Shown: positions 44,101-53,500, numbered from the stretch's first letter. The stretch is DNA of 64,000 nucleotides from Nostoc sp. 'Peltigera membranacea cyanobiont' 210A (GCF_002246015.1 NZ_NOLJ01000006.1:384144-448143), one strand, 5' to 3'. Program-made: numbers and translations. The notes: generated by a model from the letters alone, not told the origin.

Positions 44101-46122
44101 GTGGTAATTCAAGCTTTAAATTTAAGCACATATCTTGCAATTCCCGTAGTCTTAAGTCTTTTGGTTCCGGGAGACAATATAAAAGTATCTTTAGTTGAAA
44201 ACGTCCGTCAAGTATCCACTAATAAGGAAGTGAGCCTATCTAGCCGTGAGCTAATTAGCGCGAATTCAACACCGAAAACATACTATGTTAGTGGTAATGG
44301 AAACGACAATAATAGCGGACTTTCTACTTCATCTGCCTTTAAAACAATTCAAAAGGCAGCAGACCTTACCAACCCTGGCGATACAGTATTGATAATGAAC
44401 GGAGTATACACAAATACAGGCAAAGCTGGGAGTGTAGTAAATATTAAACGTTCTGGAACTGCAAATGCATGGATTAGGTATAAAGCATATCCTGGGCATT
44501 TACCAAAAATTCAGCACAATACATGGAATGGTATCGCGATTTCACATAAAGCTTCATATATCGAAATCAACGGGCTAGAGGTTATAGGAAACAATGCCAA
44601 TATAACCCTTGATTATGCGATGAAAGAGAAGACTAACAAAGTAAACCCACTGACAAATGGAAACTGTATAAACGTTGATGGACGAACTAATGGTCATGTT
44701 CATCACATCCGTATTCTGAACAACAAAGTGCATGACTGTGGAGGAGCAGGTATTTCAGCGATTCAAGCAGACTATGTGACAATAGATAATAATGTGGTAT
44801 TTAATAATGCCTGGTATGGTGTTTATGGTTCTAGTGGTATTTCAATGTTGAATAATTGGAATTCTGACAACAACCAGGGATACAAGATGTTTGTTACCAA
44901 CAACAAGACCTACAACAATCGTATGTACATCCCTTGGATTGCAGTTGGAAAGATCACAGACGGTAATGGCATTATTATCGATAGTACAAGAAATCAAGAC
45001 ACCTCAAAATTGGGTGCATATAAAGGACGTACTTTAGTTAAAAACAATCTTGCATTTAATAACGGTGGATCGGGTATTCATGCCTTTTTTAGCGACCATG
45101 TTGATATTGTAAATAACACAGCTTTTTTAAATAATCAGAGTCCAGAACTTAATGGTGGGCAAATATTTGCTCATACCTCATCCGATGTCAGAATTTTAAG
45201 GAACATTCTCTATGCTTTCCCTGGAAAAAATATTAATAATAACACTAAAAATGAAAACGTTGTTTATGATTACAATATCTATCTCAATAGTTCTAAGATA
45301 AGTGTAAAGGGGCCTCACGATGTTGTTGCAGACTCACAGTTTTTAAGTAAGCATCCCACTCTCGAAAAAATCTCTGACGATTGGAAATCACAATTAGATA
45401 AACAAAATCCGCCAACGCGGACATCTATAGAGGCTAAGTCAGCAGATTTTGTTTGCGATTCAGTGAATTATCCTTTGCAAGACAAACTCATCAAAGTGGG
45501 ATGCTCCCCGCTATCTTTAGCTCAAACTGCTTTTTCTGATGTTTCATCTAACTATTGGGCGGCACAATTTATTCAACAATTGTCTCAGCAAGGTGTAATC
45601 GCCGGATTTCCTGATGGTAGCTTCCGCCCAGAAGAACCAGTGACACGCGCTCAATTTGCCGCGATGGTTGACAAAGCTTTCCAAAAAGCCCAACAACGGA
45701 CAGCAATCAATTTTGCTGATGTACCCAGCAACTATTGGGCATCCAGTGCGATTCAGCAAGCTTATACCATTGGTTTCTTATCTGGTTATCCTGGAAATCG
45801 CTTTGAACCTAATCAAGCTATCCCCCGCGAGCAGGTTTTGGTTTCCCTCGCTAACGGTTTGAAATATAGTCCTAGTGGCAATACTGAAAGCACTCTGCAA
45901 TACTTCAACGATGCCCCTAACATCGCTAGCTATGCCCGTAGCCCAATCGCAGCAGCAACTGAAAAGCAAATTGTGGTGAATTATCCGAATGTCAAGTTAC
46001 TAAATCCAACCGCAACAGCTACTCGCGCCCAGGTAGCAGCTTTTATCTACCAAGCATTAGTTAGTTCTAATCAAGCCTCAGCCATTAACTCACCCTATGT
46101 CGTGTTAAAACTTAGCAATTAA
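44101..46122 (+). CDS. Beta-helix surface protein with C-terminal SLH domains
   Basis: 673 residues, GTG start with GAGGAGC upstream. After a hydrophobic N-terminus (NLSTYLAIPVVLSLLVPGDN), residues about 60-430 form a right-handed parallel beta-helix (YYVSGNGNDNNSGLSTSSAF, many NNxxxxNN turns and KTIQKAADLTNPGDTVLIM), the fold of polysaccharide lyases and related carbohydrate-active proteins. Three SLH domains (about 480-655) follow: FSDVSSNYWAAQFIQQLSQQ, FADVPSNYWASSAIQQAYTI and FNDAPNIASYARSPIAAATE. SLH domains bind the peptidoglycan or associated polymers, so this is an envelope protein. The SLH part is almost identical to the next gene's N-terminus; sequence past its stop still resembles that gene's coding sequence. 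Confidence 0.87.
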   Translation: MVIQALNLSTYLAIPVVLSLLVPGDNIKVSLVENVRQVSTNKEVSLSSRELISANSTPKTYYVSGNGNDNNSGLSTSSAFKTIQKAADLTNPGDTVLIMNGVYTNTGKAGSVVNIKRSGTANAWIRYKAYPGHLPKIQHNTWNGIAISHKASYIEINGLEVIGNNANITLDYAMKEKTNKVNPLTNGNCINVDGRTNGHVHHIRILNNKVHDCGGAGISAIQADYVTIDNNVVFNNAWYGVYGSSGISMLNNWNSDNNQGYKMFVTNNKTYNNRMYIPWIAVGKITDGNGIIIDSTRNQDTSKLGAYKGRTLVKNNLAFNNGGSGIHAFFSDHVDIVNNTAFLNNQSPELNGGQIFAHTSSDVRILRNILYAFPGKNINNNTKNENVVYDYNIYLNSSKISVKGPHDVVADSQFLSKHPTLEKISDDWKSQLDKQNPPTRTSIEAKSADFVCDSVNYPLQDKLIKVGCSPLSLAQTAFSDVSSNYWAAQFIQQLSQQGVIAGFPDGSFRPEEPVTRAQFAAMVDKAFQKAQQRTAINFADVPSNYWASSAIQQAYTIGFLSGYPGNRFEPNQAIPREQVLVSLANGLKYSPSGNTESTLQYFNDAPNIASYARSPIAAATEKQIVVNYPNVKLLNPTATATRAQVAAFIYQALVSSNQASAINSPYVVLKLSN

Positions 46123-46180
46123 CTCGCCGTATACAGTAGTTGTCGGGTCTACTACTTCAACACCTGTATAAGTCACAATT
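45510..46180 (+). repeat. SLH module, copy 1 of a large direct repeat
   Basis: About 670 bp that match 46812-47441 at roughly nine bases in ten. The match covers all three SLH domains and runs past the stop codon of the beta-helix gene to GTCACAATT at 46172-46180. Confidence 0.85.
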
Positions 46181-46713
46181 AGAATCTATTTACTTAAATA
46201 GTTATTCCATAGGCGATCGCTACCTTAACTAGAGTGTGCGATCGCCTTCATTTTTACACCTAAAACTTCTATTTTCAAGCAACTATTCTATACTCTGTCT
46301 CGTCTGACTCAGTATCCATATTTATTGAAATATTTATTTAATTCTGCCAAGAGATAATACGGTGATTAGACTATTTCTATCGTATAAGTAAATATACGTA
46401 AATAATCAAAGGTTGGTAGAGAGGAATTTAGCCCTTAGTTGTTCGCGTAGCGTCTCGTCGGCGCAGTCTCTAATAGAGAAGAGAGAACTGAAGCCCTTGT
46501 GATAAAATAATCTTAAAAGTTTTTACATTACTTAATCTACTTTGTTTCATTCTCGCCTACTTGCCTACTTCCTTTGACAGAGATTTTTTGACCATGACTG
46601 TATAACTAAGGTAATGGTTTTTACAAAAAACATAAAAATTGGGAACCTCATGCTTCAGTAAATGTCTAATTAATTAACAGTAAAAAACTAATTGTGACTG
46701 GAGTTAAAAATTA
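46123..46713. other. Intergenic region with duplicated spacer
   Basis: The first 60 bases are decayed SLH-gene coding sequence. Positions about 46214-46340 match 43876-44005 upstream of the beta-helix gene (GAGTGTGCGATCGCCTTCAT and following). A repeat with GTTCGCGTAGCGTCTCGTCG lies at 46441-46484. The rest presumably holds the promoter of the next gene. Confidence 0.6.
46211..46255 (+). terminator. HIP1 hairpin terminator, duplicate copy
   Basis: AGGCGATCGC at 46211-46220 pairs with GCGATCGCCT at 46239-46248, followed by TCATTTTT. It is homologous to 43874-43917. Confidence 0.65.
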
Positions 46714-47955
46714 ATGTTTACTTTAAATTGTTGGCAATCTAGAACAGCTGCACTTATGGCTTTGAGCGTCACAGTCGGTACTGTAGCGCCTTTCATTACA
46801 GCTTCGCCATCTTTAGCTCAAACTACTTTTTCTGATGTTTCATCTAACTATTGGGCAGCACAATTTATTCAACAATTGTCACAGCGAGGTGTAATTGCCG
46901 GATTTCCTGATGGTAGCTTCCGCCCAGAAGAACCGGTGACACGCGCTCAATTTGCCGCGATGGTTAACAAAGCTTTCCAAAAAGCACAGCAACGGCAGCC
47001 AATCAGTTTTGCTGATGTACCTAGCAACTATTGGGCATCCAGTGCGATTCAGCAAGCTTATACCATTGGTTTCTTATCAGGATATCCCGGTAATCGCTTT
47101 GAACCTAATCAGGCTATTCCTCGCCAACAAGTTTTAGTTTCCCTCGCTAACGGTTTGGGATATATTCCCAGTGGCAATACCGAAAGCACTCTGCAATACT
47201 TCAACGATGCCTCTAACATCGCTAGCTATGCCCGTAGCCCGATCGCAGCAGCAACTGAAAAGCAAATTGTGGTCAACTATCCGAATGTGAACTTCCTGAA
47301 TCCAACTGCAACCGCCACTCGCGCTCAGGTAGCAGCTTTTATCTACCAAGCATTGGTTAGTTCTAATCAAGCCTCAGCAATTAATTCACCCTATGTTGTG
47401 GCTGTCGGATCTACTACTCCAACACCTGCATCAGTCACAATTCCCCAAGGGACTGCTATTGCTGTGAAGTATGACAAGGCAGAAAAAATTCTGGTAACAA
47501 AGGATGAAACATCGCCCTTGACATTGACAGTATCTCAAAACGTGGTTACGCAAGATGGATCTGTAGTGATTCCTGCTGGTAGTCAGGTTATTGGTCAACT
47601 CAAACCTGCTACGGGTGGTTCTCAATTCGTTGCCGAGAAACTGGTTTTGCCCAGTGGTCAAGAGTATCAGCTTAACGCTACTTCTGGCGTGATTACCAAA
47701 ACTGAAACCGTCAATAAGGGTACTAGTGTTAGTTCAATTATCAAAAATACTGTATTGGGCGCAGGTGCAGCAACTGCGGTATCTGCTGTCACAGGCGATC
47801 GCGCCATTGCCACAGAAGAAGTCTTGGGTGGTGCTGGTATCGGTGCATTGGTTGGTCTGTTCTTCGGCAAGAATAGTGTTGACTTAATCGCCATTGACCC
47901 AAATACCGATTTACAAATGACAATCAATCAAAATTTGTTGGTTTCACTAAGATAG
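46714..47955 (+). CDS. SLH-domain protein with TrbI-like C-terminal domain
   Basis: 413 residues. A signal peptide ends near SLAQ (about 35), followed by three SLH domains (about 38-215) and a TrbI-like beta domain (about 240-413: SVTIPQGTAIAVKYDKAEKI, VIPAGSQVIGQLKPATGG, QFVAEKLVLPSGQEYQLNAT, then a Gly/Ala helix and IAIDPNTDLQMTINQNLLV). The same C-terminal domain stands alone in the product of 43109. The protein should be exported and held at the cell wall by its SLH domains. ACTGGAG precedes the ATG. The SLH block is the second copy of the duplication described at 45510. Confidence 0.88.
   Translation: MFTLNCWQSRTAALMALSVTVGTVAPFITASPSLAQTTFSDVSSNYWAAQFIQQLSQRGVIAGFPDGSFRPEEPVTRAQFAAMVNKAFQKAQQRQPISFADVPSNYWASSAIQQAYTIGFLSGYPGNRFEPNQAIPRQQVLVSLANGLGYIPSGNTESTLQYFNDASNIASYARSPIAAATEKQIVVNYPNVNFLNPTATATRAQVAAFIYQALVSSNQASAINSPYVVAVGSTTPTPASVTIPQGTAIAVKYDKAEKILVTKDETSPLTLTVSQNVVTQDGSVVIPAGSQVIGQLKPATGGSQFVAEKLVLPSGQEYQLNATSGVITKTETVNKGTSVSSIIKNTVLGAGAATAVSAVTGDRAIATEEVLGGAGIGALVGLFFGKNSVDLIAIDPNTDLQMTINQNLLVSLR
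46812..47441 (+). repeat. SLH module, copy 2 of a large direct repeat
   Basis: Partner of 45510-46180; it stays in frame throughout and continues into the TrbI-like domain, so it looks like the more intact copy. Confidence 0.85.
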
Positions 47956-48066
47956 TCATTGGTCATTAGTCATTAGTCATTAGTATTTACAAAGGACAAA
48001 TGACCAACTCTCAACTTCAGTTATTAGCCATTAGTCTTTACAAATGACAAATGACTAATGACTAAT
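47955..48066. repeat. CATTAGT-type heptamer repeats
   Basis: TCATTGGTCATTAGTCATTA, then GGACAAATGACC, and on the far side CAAATGACAAATGACTAATG. The arms are complementary and lie between convergent genes, so they may fold as a bidirectional terminator. Same family as 54783-54865 and 57060-57131. Confidence 0.65.
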
Positions 48067-49417
48067 TTTGAACTTCCGGCAACCAAATAATAAACGTAGT
48101 TCCCGGCGCATTGGGTGAAGTGAATTTAGAGTTGATTGCAGGGCTGAAAACCTCGATTTCGCCCTGCATTTGCTCTATTAATTGTTTAGCGATCGCTAAC
48201 CCCAAACCTGTGCCGGGGATTTCTGTTTGCGCTTGTACACCGCGATAATGCCGTTCTCCAAGATGTTCTAAATCCTGGGGTGGAATGCCAGGCCCGTTAT
48301 CACTAATGACTATTCCCTGAAAATTAGCTTTTTCTTGTCCCGCCTGAATCAAAATTTTGCCACCAGTGGGAGTATATTTCAAAGCATTATCAATAATGTT
48401 AGTTAACACCTCTCGTAATGCTTTGACATTAGCACGTACTAAGGATGAATTCTGTTTAATTTCAGTTATTAGTTTTAGGTTTCGCTCTTGGGCGATCGCT
48501 TTGGCTGATATTAATAATGGTTCTAATATATCTGCTAGGGAGCAGTCAACTGCTTTATCTCCCGTTCCCGGTAATAATAGCAGCGGTTTAGCGTCTTTTT
48601 GGATAGTTGCTTCTACAAATACTTCATCTTCCGGCAGATGTAGTGGTGCTAAATCTGCCTCTGTCAAGTCAATTACTTGTTCAAATTGTTGCAGTAATTC
48701 TTGAAGGCGATCGCTTTCTCTGACAATACTATTTGCCACATCTCTGTTAGCATCTGCTGGTCGTAATCGTTTCAATAGCAGTTTGCCAAAAGTCCGTAAC
48801 GCCGTTAATGGGTTACGAAACTGATGCAATAGATTATCCAGCAAATCCCGCTGTTTTTCTTGAACAATTTGTTGCTCACGCAACTGTTGCTCAAACCATG
48901 CTCGCCGCTGATCTAAAATACAAGCGATCGCTAATGTTTGAGCTATCCGTTGAATTTGATTTTGCTCGTGTTCATTCCATACCCGATCTTTCCTACCTGT
49001 CACTAGTAACCCCATCATTACACCCTCATAAATCAGAGGTAAAACAATTTGGTTACTACTAAGTAGGTATTCCTCTTTGAGATCGGGTTGAGATGCATCT
49101 GGGATCTCAGACTCCCGTGACGAAGTTGGAGATTCTGAACCTGCTGTCAATAACCTTCCCTGATGATTGGGTAATATAAACGCATTTCCAACTTGAAGTT
49201 GCTTATATGCCGTCGCTTCAATAGTTTCCTCTCCTGGCGGCAATAATGCTGTTTCCGGGTAAATCACCACAGGAATAAGTTTTGCATCACCGGAAGGAGT
49301 ATCTACCAATTCTTGTGTTAGGTACACAATACTTAAAGTTGCTCCCAGCCCTTGGGTTAGTAGCGCTATTTGCTCTCGACACAGAGCAAGAAAATCAGAA
49401 CTGGCAGACATTAACAT
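48062..49417 (-). CDS. GAF-domain sensor histidine kinase
   Basis: 451 residues, soluble. Residues about 8-165 form a GAF-type sensor domain. The transmitter has His at about 198 in LLHQFRNPLTALRTFGKLLL, N box NIIDNALKY, DNGPGIPP and GTGLGLAIAK. The architecture (GAF plus a variant HQFRNPLTALRTF phospho-site) resembles the cyanobacterial Hik2/chloroplast sensor kinase line, but I cannot confirm orthology. No receiver lies next to it. Two ATGs at 49417 and 49411 are both possible. The stop codon lies within the CATTAGT-type repeat. Confidence 0.87.
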   Translation of the reverse strand: MLMSASSDFLALCREQIALLTQGLGATLSIVYLTQELVDTPSGDAKLIPVVIYPETALLPPGEETIEATAYKQLQVGNAFILPNHQGRLLTAGSESPTSSRESEIPDASQPDLKEEYLLSSNQIVLPLIYEGVMMGLLVTGRKDRVWNEHEQNQIQRIAQTLAIACILDQRRAWFEQQLREQQIVQEKQRDLLDNLLHQFRNPLTALRTFGKLLLKRLRPADANRDVANSIVRESDRLQELLQQFEQVIDLTEADLAPLHLPEDEVFVEATIQKDAKPLLLLPGTGDKAVDCSLADILEPLLISAKAIAQERNLKLITEIKQNSSLVRANVKALREVLTNIIDNALKYTPTGGKILIQAGQEKANFQGIVISDNGPGIPPQDLEHLGERHYRGVQAQTEIPGTGLGLAIAKQLIEQMQGEIEVFSPAINSKFTSPNAPGTTFIIWLPEVQN

Positions 49418-49703
49418 TTTTAGCTCTTGCTCAAGATTATAGATTTTGAGGCATGATGTAAGAGAGGATACTTAATTTTTACCTCACTCATTTCATAAAG
49501 CTTAACTAAAATTTTCTTAGAGATGGTTTCTACTAGGGGATTATATTCTTACGTGGTTTTATTTTCTCGATGTTTCAAAGATATTAACTTTCTTATATTA
49601 AAAGGTTAAAAACTATTGATATTCTGAACTAGAACCTATATAATGACGACGGATTTTGTAGCTATCACTACAATCTATAAGCTTGAAAGAGGAGGACAAT
49701 AGA

Positions 49704-50021
49704 TTGGCAAGGAGACGCAAAAGGAAGAGTCGTCGTCGTCAGGAAGGACGGCGCATTTTGGAGCACGTGCCTCAATATAGCATCGAAAGTGGCGAAGAAA
49801 AGCCTGTAACAGCAGCTAGAAGATTCATTCAAGCTGAAGGAATTTTGCCACCAGCGTTGCTACTTGTAAAGCGAAATGAACACACTACAGATCGTTATTT
49901 CTGGGCAGAAAAGGGACTGTTTGGTGCTCAATACGTAGAGGAAAACCATTTCTTGTTTCCTAGTTTGAGGGTGTTAGAACCTTCACCAGGTCAAGAACCT
50001 CTTGCTTTAGCGAGTCGGTAA
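49704..50021 (+). CDS. DUF3155 protein
   Basis: 105 residues from a TTG start at 49704, chosen because GAGGAGG lies seven bases upstream and the family begins with this very basic stretch (ARRRKRKSRRRQEGRRILEH). DUF3155 is a small conserved cyanobacterial family of unknown function. The basic N-terminus suggests nucleic-acid binding; the rest (RFIQAEGILPPALLLVKRNE, DRYFWAEKGLFGAQYVEENH) is strongly conserved in the family. It is followed by 450 bp without genes. Confidence 0.9.
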   Translation: MARRRKRKSRRRQEGRRILEHVPQYSIESGEEKPVTAARRFIQAEGILPPALLLVKRNEHTTDRYFWAEKGLFGAQYVEENHFLFPSLRVLEPSPGQEPLALASR

Positions 50022-50472
50022 ACCATAGATGGTCATCTTGAGCATTGAATGTGGCTCCTGACTATTATTAACTGGCAAAATTGCTAAGTTTATGCAAAAT
50101 TTAATTTTTTTTTAGTTTGTAGCTGATTTGCCAGTAAATCTAGTCCAGGTAGTTGGAAAGTGAACCTGTTTCAAACCACGCTAGATTGCATGGGTTGATA
50201 CTAATTTGATGATGCAGAAGGGAGTGGGTATATAGCCAAGCGCGTCTAAAAGGAAGAGTTAAGTTGCGCTCTTATGCCGTAGATGGTTAAAGTTTGCTCT
50301 GTCAATGAATTTAAGTTAATGAATTTAAATTTTTTCCCCACGACCAAAGTCGTGGGGAAAACTGACAAAGCAGCAGTCTTGATTTTCTCCTGACTACTTT
50401 CCATTGCCTAAAGAGTAGGTTAGGTCAGAAGTCTGCATATCATAGTTAAGAGATGGTCGCAAAAATCAACAA
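50022..50472. other. Intergenic region between convergent genes
   Basis: No gene seen. It contains the strong hairpin at 50332-50362 and otherwise unremarkable sequence. Confidence 0.45.
50332..50362. terminator. Bidirectional hairpin terminator
   Basis: TTTCCCCACGAC pairs with GTCGTGGGGAAA around CAAA. T-runs lie on the left and A-runs on the right, so it can stop transcription of both convergent genes. Confidence 0.6.
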
Positions 50473-51003
50473 TTATTTCCCAGGCTTGAGCTGTAGAGTC
50501 CTTTGCAACTCACTGAGTTCATCTCGATGGGCGACTACAGTGATCTTACTTGAGGAGGTTTGTTCGCTCTGAGTTGTTTCTACTTTGAGCGACACCTTCT
50601 CAAGTCTTCCAGATTTTTTCCAATAAAATAGACCACTTAAAGGCGACAGCAGTACCATCGCCAGAATAAGGGTACTGAGGCTAGGAAAAAGCAGGTATGT
50701 AACTAGAGATAGACAAACAATCCCAGTCGCTGCCAGTAAAGTTAGAAATATAGCTAAGAACCAGCTGGGACGAACATTACCTTCAAAAATTACCTGATTT
50801 TGTTCTCGGTCTACCGCTGCCACTCGGTAAGACCGCGATCGAAAGTACTCTTTTAATTGAGACATTAAAACAGCTTCGTCTTGCTCAGATACCAGTTGCG
50901 CTATTTCTATGCGGTCTTTAGTCGAGGCACGAATAAAGAAAAACAGCCCAACCGATAACAACAAGGTTAGCAGGAACGTAGATGGCAGAATAGCAGTATC
51001 CAT
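50473..51003 (-). CDS. CCB2/CCB4-type cofactor assembly protein
   Basis: 176 residues. One membrane helix at the N-terminus (ILPSTFLLTLLLSVGLFFFI) and two around 80-125 (FLAIFLTLLAATGIVCLSLV; LLFPSLSTLILAMVLLSPLS). The loop regions (YFRSRSYRVAAVDREQNQVI, FEGNVRPSWFLAIF) match the cofactor assembly of complex C subunit B family, the bacterial relatives of chloroplast CCB2/CCB4. These proteins attach heme ci to cytochrome b6. The gene is on the minus strand with a PadR regulator 52 bp upstream. Its function suits a genome that encodes the petN found at 10590. Confidence 0.85.
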   Translation of the reverse strand: MDTAILPSTFLLTLLLSVGLFFFIRASTKDRIEIAQLVSEQDEAVLMSQLKEYFRSRSYRVAAVDREQNQVIFEGNVRPSWFLAIFLTLLAATGIVCLSLVTYLLFPSLSTLILAMVLLSPLSGLFYWKKSGRLEKVSLKVETTQSEQTSSSKITVVAHRDELSELQRTLQLKPGK

Positions 51004-51055
51004 AACTAATTGTTAGTGTTTGACTGGAGGAGACTTATTCATTATCAATGATTCG

Positions 51056-51403
51056 TTACTTTTTCCTCCCGTTGATATAGTCAAGCCATTGCAAAGCTAA
51101 ATCCTGAGCTTGAACTTGCCATTCGGGAGAAACTTGGTACATCCGCCTGGGGCGCCCCCGTCCTTCGAGTTTCTTCCAATATCCAGTGATTGCCCTTTGG
51201 TCTTCCAGAAATTTGATTGCACTGTAAAGTACGGTATCTGAAAGCCGATAGACGGGATACTCAGTTTCTAATTGCTCAATCAACTCGGTTCCGTAGGATT
51301 CACCTTGTAATAAAACAGACAGTATGTAACAAACTGCTAGTTCCTGACAAAGGTAAGTTGGCGGAGGATTCTCAAAAAATTGATATATATCCTCAAGTTT
51401 CAT
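51056..51403 (-). CDS. PadR-family regulator
   Basis: 115 residues from the ATG at 51403. The winged-helix domain (LAVCYILSVLLQGESYGTEL, then YRLSDTVLYSAIKFLEDQRA, GRPRRMYQVSP) is PadR-like; the short C-terminal helix fits the small PadR subfamily that includes the circadian period regulator Pex. The frame is open 68 codons further upstream, but that part has no family resemblance and was rejected. It lies 52 bp upstream of the CCB-type gene, so the two may be co-transcribed. Confidence 0.83.
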   Translation of the reverse strand: MKLEDIYQFFENPPPTYLCQELAVCYILSVLLQGESYGTELIEQLETEYPVYRLSDTVLYSAIKFLEDQRAITGYWKKLEGRGRPRRMYQVSPEWQVQAQDLALQWLDYINGRKK

Positions 51404-52070
51404 GGTTATGTGAATGGCTAAAAAAAATGCATTAGGGTAAATTCTATAATCCTTGTAGTCAGTATACAGTGCTACTACTACGTGAGTAATACATATAAAG
51501 CTACTTAGACTAGATATCCATTGCGTAAACATCAAACAGTTACCCACGCCTGTGAAGTTGTGGGGCGAGTTTGCGAGTTTTAAGGGTACAAAACAATGTA
51601 CCCCCACTCAAGCTCGATACGGTGTGGTGAGGAGCGAACAGAAAGTGAGAGAGTCACTATCTTGGTGTTAACTGATGCCGAGCTGCTTAGAACTGCTTAA
51701 GCAATAAAATGCCATCGAAGAAATTTTACAGGTAAAATGCTGTTTTGTCTGTAAAACTTAATAAACACTTTTTTTTACAGTGATTTTTCCAATGCAAATT
51801 CTAAAAGCTTAAGCTAAGGGATATATCTGGGATCGAGCTGCTATGTCAGTGGACACACTTAAGCAGTAACCATTTCTGATTTCCTCGATCGCAGAATTTC
51901 TTGTCTTATTTGGCAAGTGTGATAGTAAATTGATCAAAGAAGGCGCTAAATACTAGGGGAAAGAAGACAGGAGAGGGAGACGTAGGGAAAGAACTCTCTG
52001 TGTCCTCACTTCCCTTCGTCCTCTCGTCCTCGCCTTCCTTTATCAAGCACTCAGCATATTAGCGATCGCT
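51404..52070. other. Divergent intergenic region
   Basis: About 670 bases between the PadR and DUF3611 genes. A purine-rich arm (GGGAAAGAAGACAGGAGAGG, from 51958) and a pyrimidine-rich arm (CTTCGTCCTCTCGTCCTCGC, to 52034) form an imperfect inverted repeat of the same type as 2664-2756. No gene. Confidence 0.45.
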
Positions 52071-52649
52071 ATGTCACAAACTCCCGATGCCCCATCATCT
52101 TCCTCAACTCTCAGGGCAATTGCCCAAACTTTTCGCCTTACAGGTTGGATTAGCTTCTGGATTCAGCTAGTACTAGGCGTTGTTTCTAGCATAATTGTGC
52201 TGCTGTTCGCCATCTTTAATCAAAGAACTGGCAGTCCTAGTAATAATCCTGGGACTGGCTTTGGCGTATTTTTAGCAATTTGTGGACTGGTTGTTTTAGG
52301 CGGAGGCATTTATTTAGCTTACCGTTACACGAGGATTGGCAAGCAATTGGAATCCTCCAATCCCAGCAACCGCCCTCGGAAAAGCGAGACTGTGCAAGTA
52401 TTACGCTTAGGGGTGTGGGTAAATTTAGGGGGAACGCTAGTGACTCTTTTGGGGGCGCAAGCGATCGTTGGAACACTGGTAGCACGTTCCATTTCTCCCC
52501 AAGCGATAACTACCCAATTTTTTGACCCTACCCGAATTATTAGCGGTCTAGATATGCTTGTGGTACAGGCAAACACCAATACCGTCTCAGCCCACTTTGC
52601 AGGGCTTATTGCGTCACTTTGGTTGCTCAATCGGATTAACCGACCCTAA
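52071..52649 (+). CDS. DUF3611 (Tic21-like) membrane protein
   Basis: 192 residues with four hydrophobic segments (about 25-50, 65-85, 113-135 and 170-187). The FRLTGWISFWIQLVLGVVSS and VGTLVARSISPQ motifs match DUF3611, the family that includes plant Tic21/PIC1, a chloroplast inner-envelope protein assigned to protein import or iron uptake. The cyanobacterial role is uncertain. It stands alone, with a HIP1 site immediately before the ATG. Confidence 0.87.
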   Translation: MSQTPDAPSSSSTLRAIAQTFRLTGWISFWIQLVLGVVSSIIVLLFAIFNQRTGSPSNNPGTGFGVFLAICGLVVLGGGIYLAYRYTRIGKQLESSNPSNRPRKSETVQVLRLGVWVNLGGTLVTLLGAQAIVGTLVARSISPQAITTQFFDPTRIISGLDMLVVQANTNTVSAHFAGLIASLWLLNRINRP

Positions 52650-52965
52650 TATTATGAGTGCTGAGTTTTCAAAAGTCTAAAGAAGTTAATCATAATTTTT
52701 CCGAAACTGACAAAACTGGGTGTGAAGACAACTACATAATCCTTGAAAAACATCCTGCTAGTACAGCACTGCGTAATTCAAATCAATGGAACGCTTGCGG
52801 TATAGGAATTACAAATTACTTAGCGAGTCGGGAAAGCGGCACGCTGGGCGTAACAAGATCCCTGTAAAGGTACGAGCGTAATTAGGAATTTTGCCAAGCT
52901 GTAGTAGTAGGTGATGCCAAAACTAGCACAGGGATAATATGTACCTTTTTTAGAAGTCTGACACC
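52650..52965. other. Intergenic region
   Basis: 316 bases with no recognisable gene; a short frame at 52658-52867 is not supported by composition or homology. Confidence 0.4.
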
Positions 52966-53307
52966 ATGAAAAATCAATTTGACACCATGAGAAATCAACC
53001 AGCACAGAAATTTAATCAAGACGTATGGAGATTTGGCGTACAGGTTTTCTTTAGTAGCATCGTATTGGGGCTGTGCATTTTCAAGCTTGGCTCGCCAGCA
53101 GAGGACGAGAAGAATATTGCGCTTTACTGGGGTGGTTTATCAGGTGTGCTTGCATACTGGTTACCTTCACCTGGACAAACTAGAGACGATAAGGAACCAC
53201 CGAATATCACTCAAAGGACGTTTGCAGCCGTTGATAACAATAACGGTAATGATCAGAGTCTTGCTCAGGTCTCTGAAACGACAGTGACTCAAAATACGAA
53301 TTCATGA
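52966..53307 (+). CDS. Small membrane protein of unknown function
   Basis: 113 residues. Two hydrophobic segments (about 25-42, VQVFFSSIVLGLCIFKLG, and 49-65, IALYWGGLSGVLAYWLPSP) are followed by a polar, Asn/Thr-rich tail. The ATG at 52966 and another at 52987 are both possible. The helix-loop-helix plus LPSP pattern resembles the 64-residue protein at 39930. No function can be assigned. It precedes serS by about 190 bp. Confidence 0.6.
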   Translation: MKNQFDTMRNQPAQKFNQDVWRFGVQVFFSSIVLGLCIFKLGSPAEDEKNIALYWGGLSGVLAYWLPSPGQTRDDKEPPNITQRTFAAVDNNNGNDQSLAQVSETTVTQNTNS

Positions 53308-53500
53308 TTGGTTTAATGCATTATATGGTTTCTTAGCCCTGGCAGTGATGCTAGGGTAAAATCTTGCTCAGAGATTGAGACTGATTTTTCTAATAAACTT
53401 TGTTTTTGCAGTTACAGCAAAGCAAAATTACTATATGCTAAATGCTTATGTGTTAACTGTATTGACAGGAAGATTTTAGGCTAAAAACTGAGAAAAATCT

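Noticed and set aside
43109..47955. Conjugation system suggested by the TrbI-like domains
   Set aside because: No other transfer gene (ATPase, relaxase, pilus component) is present in the window.
51404..51607. 68-codon N-terminal extension of the PadR gene
   Set aside because: The extension has no family resemblance; PadR-like proteins start near the ATG at 51403.
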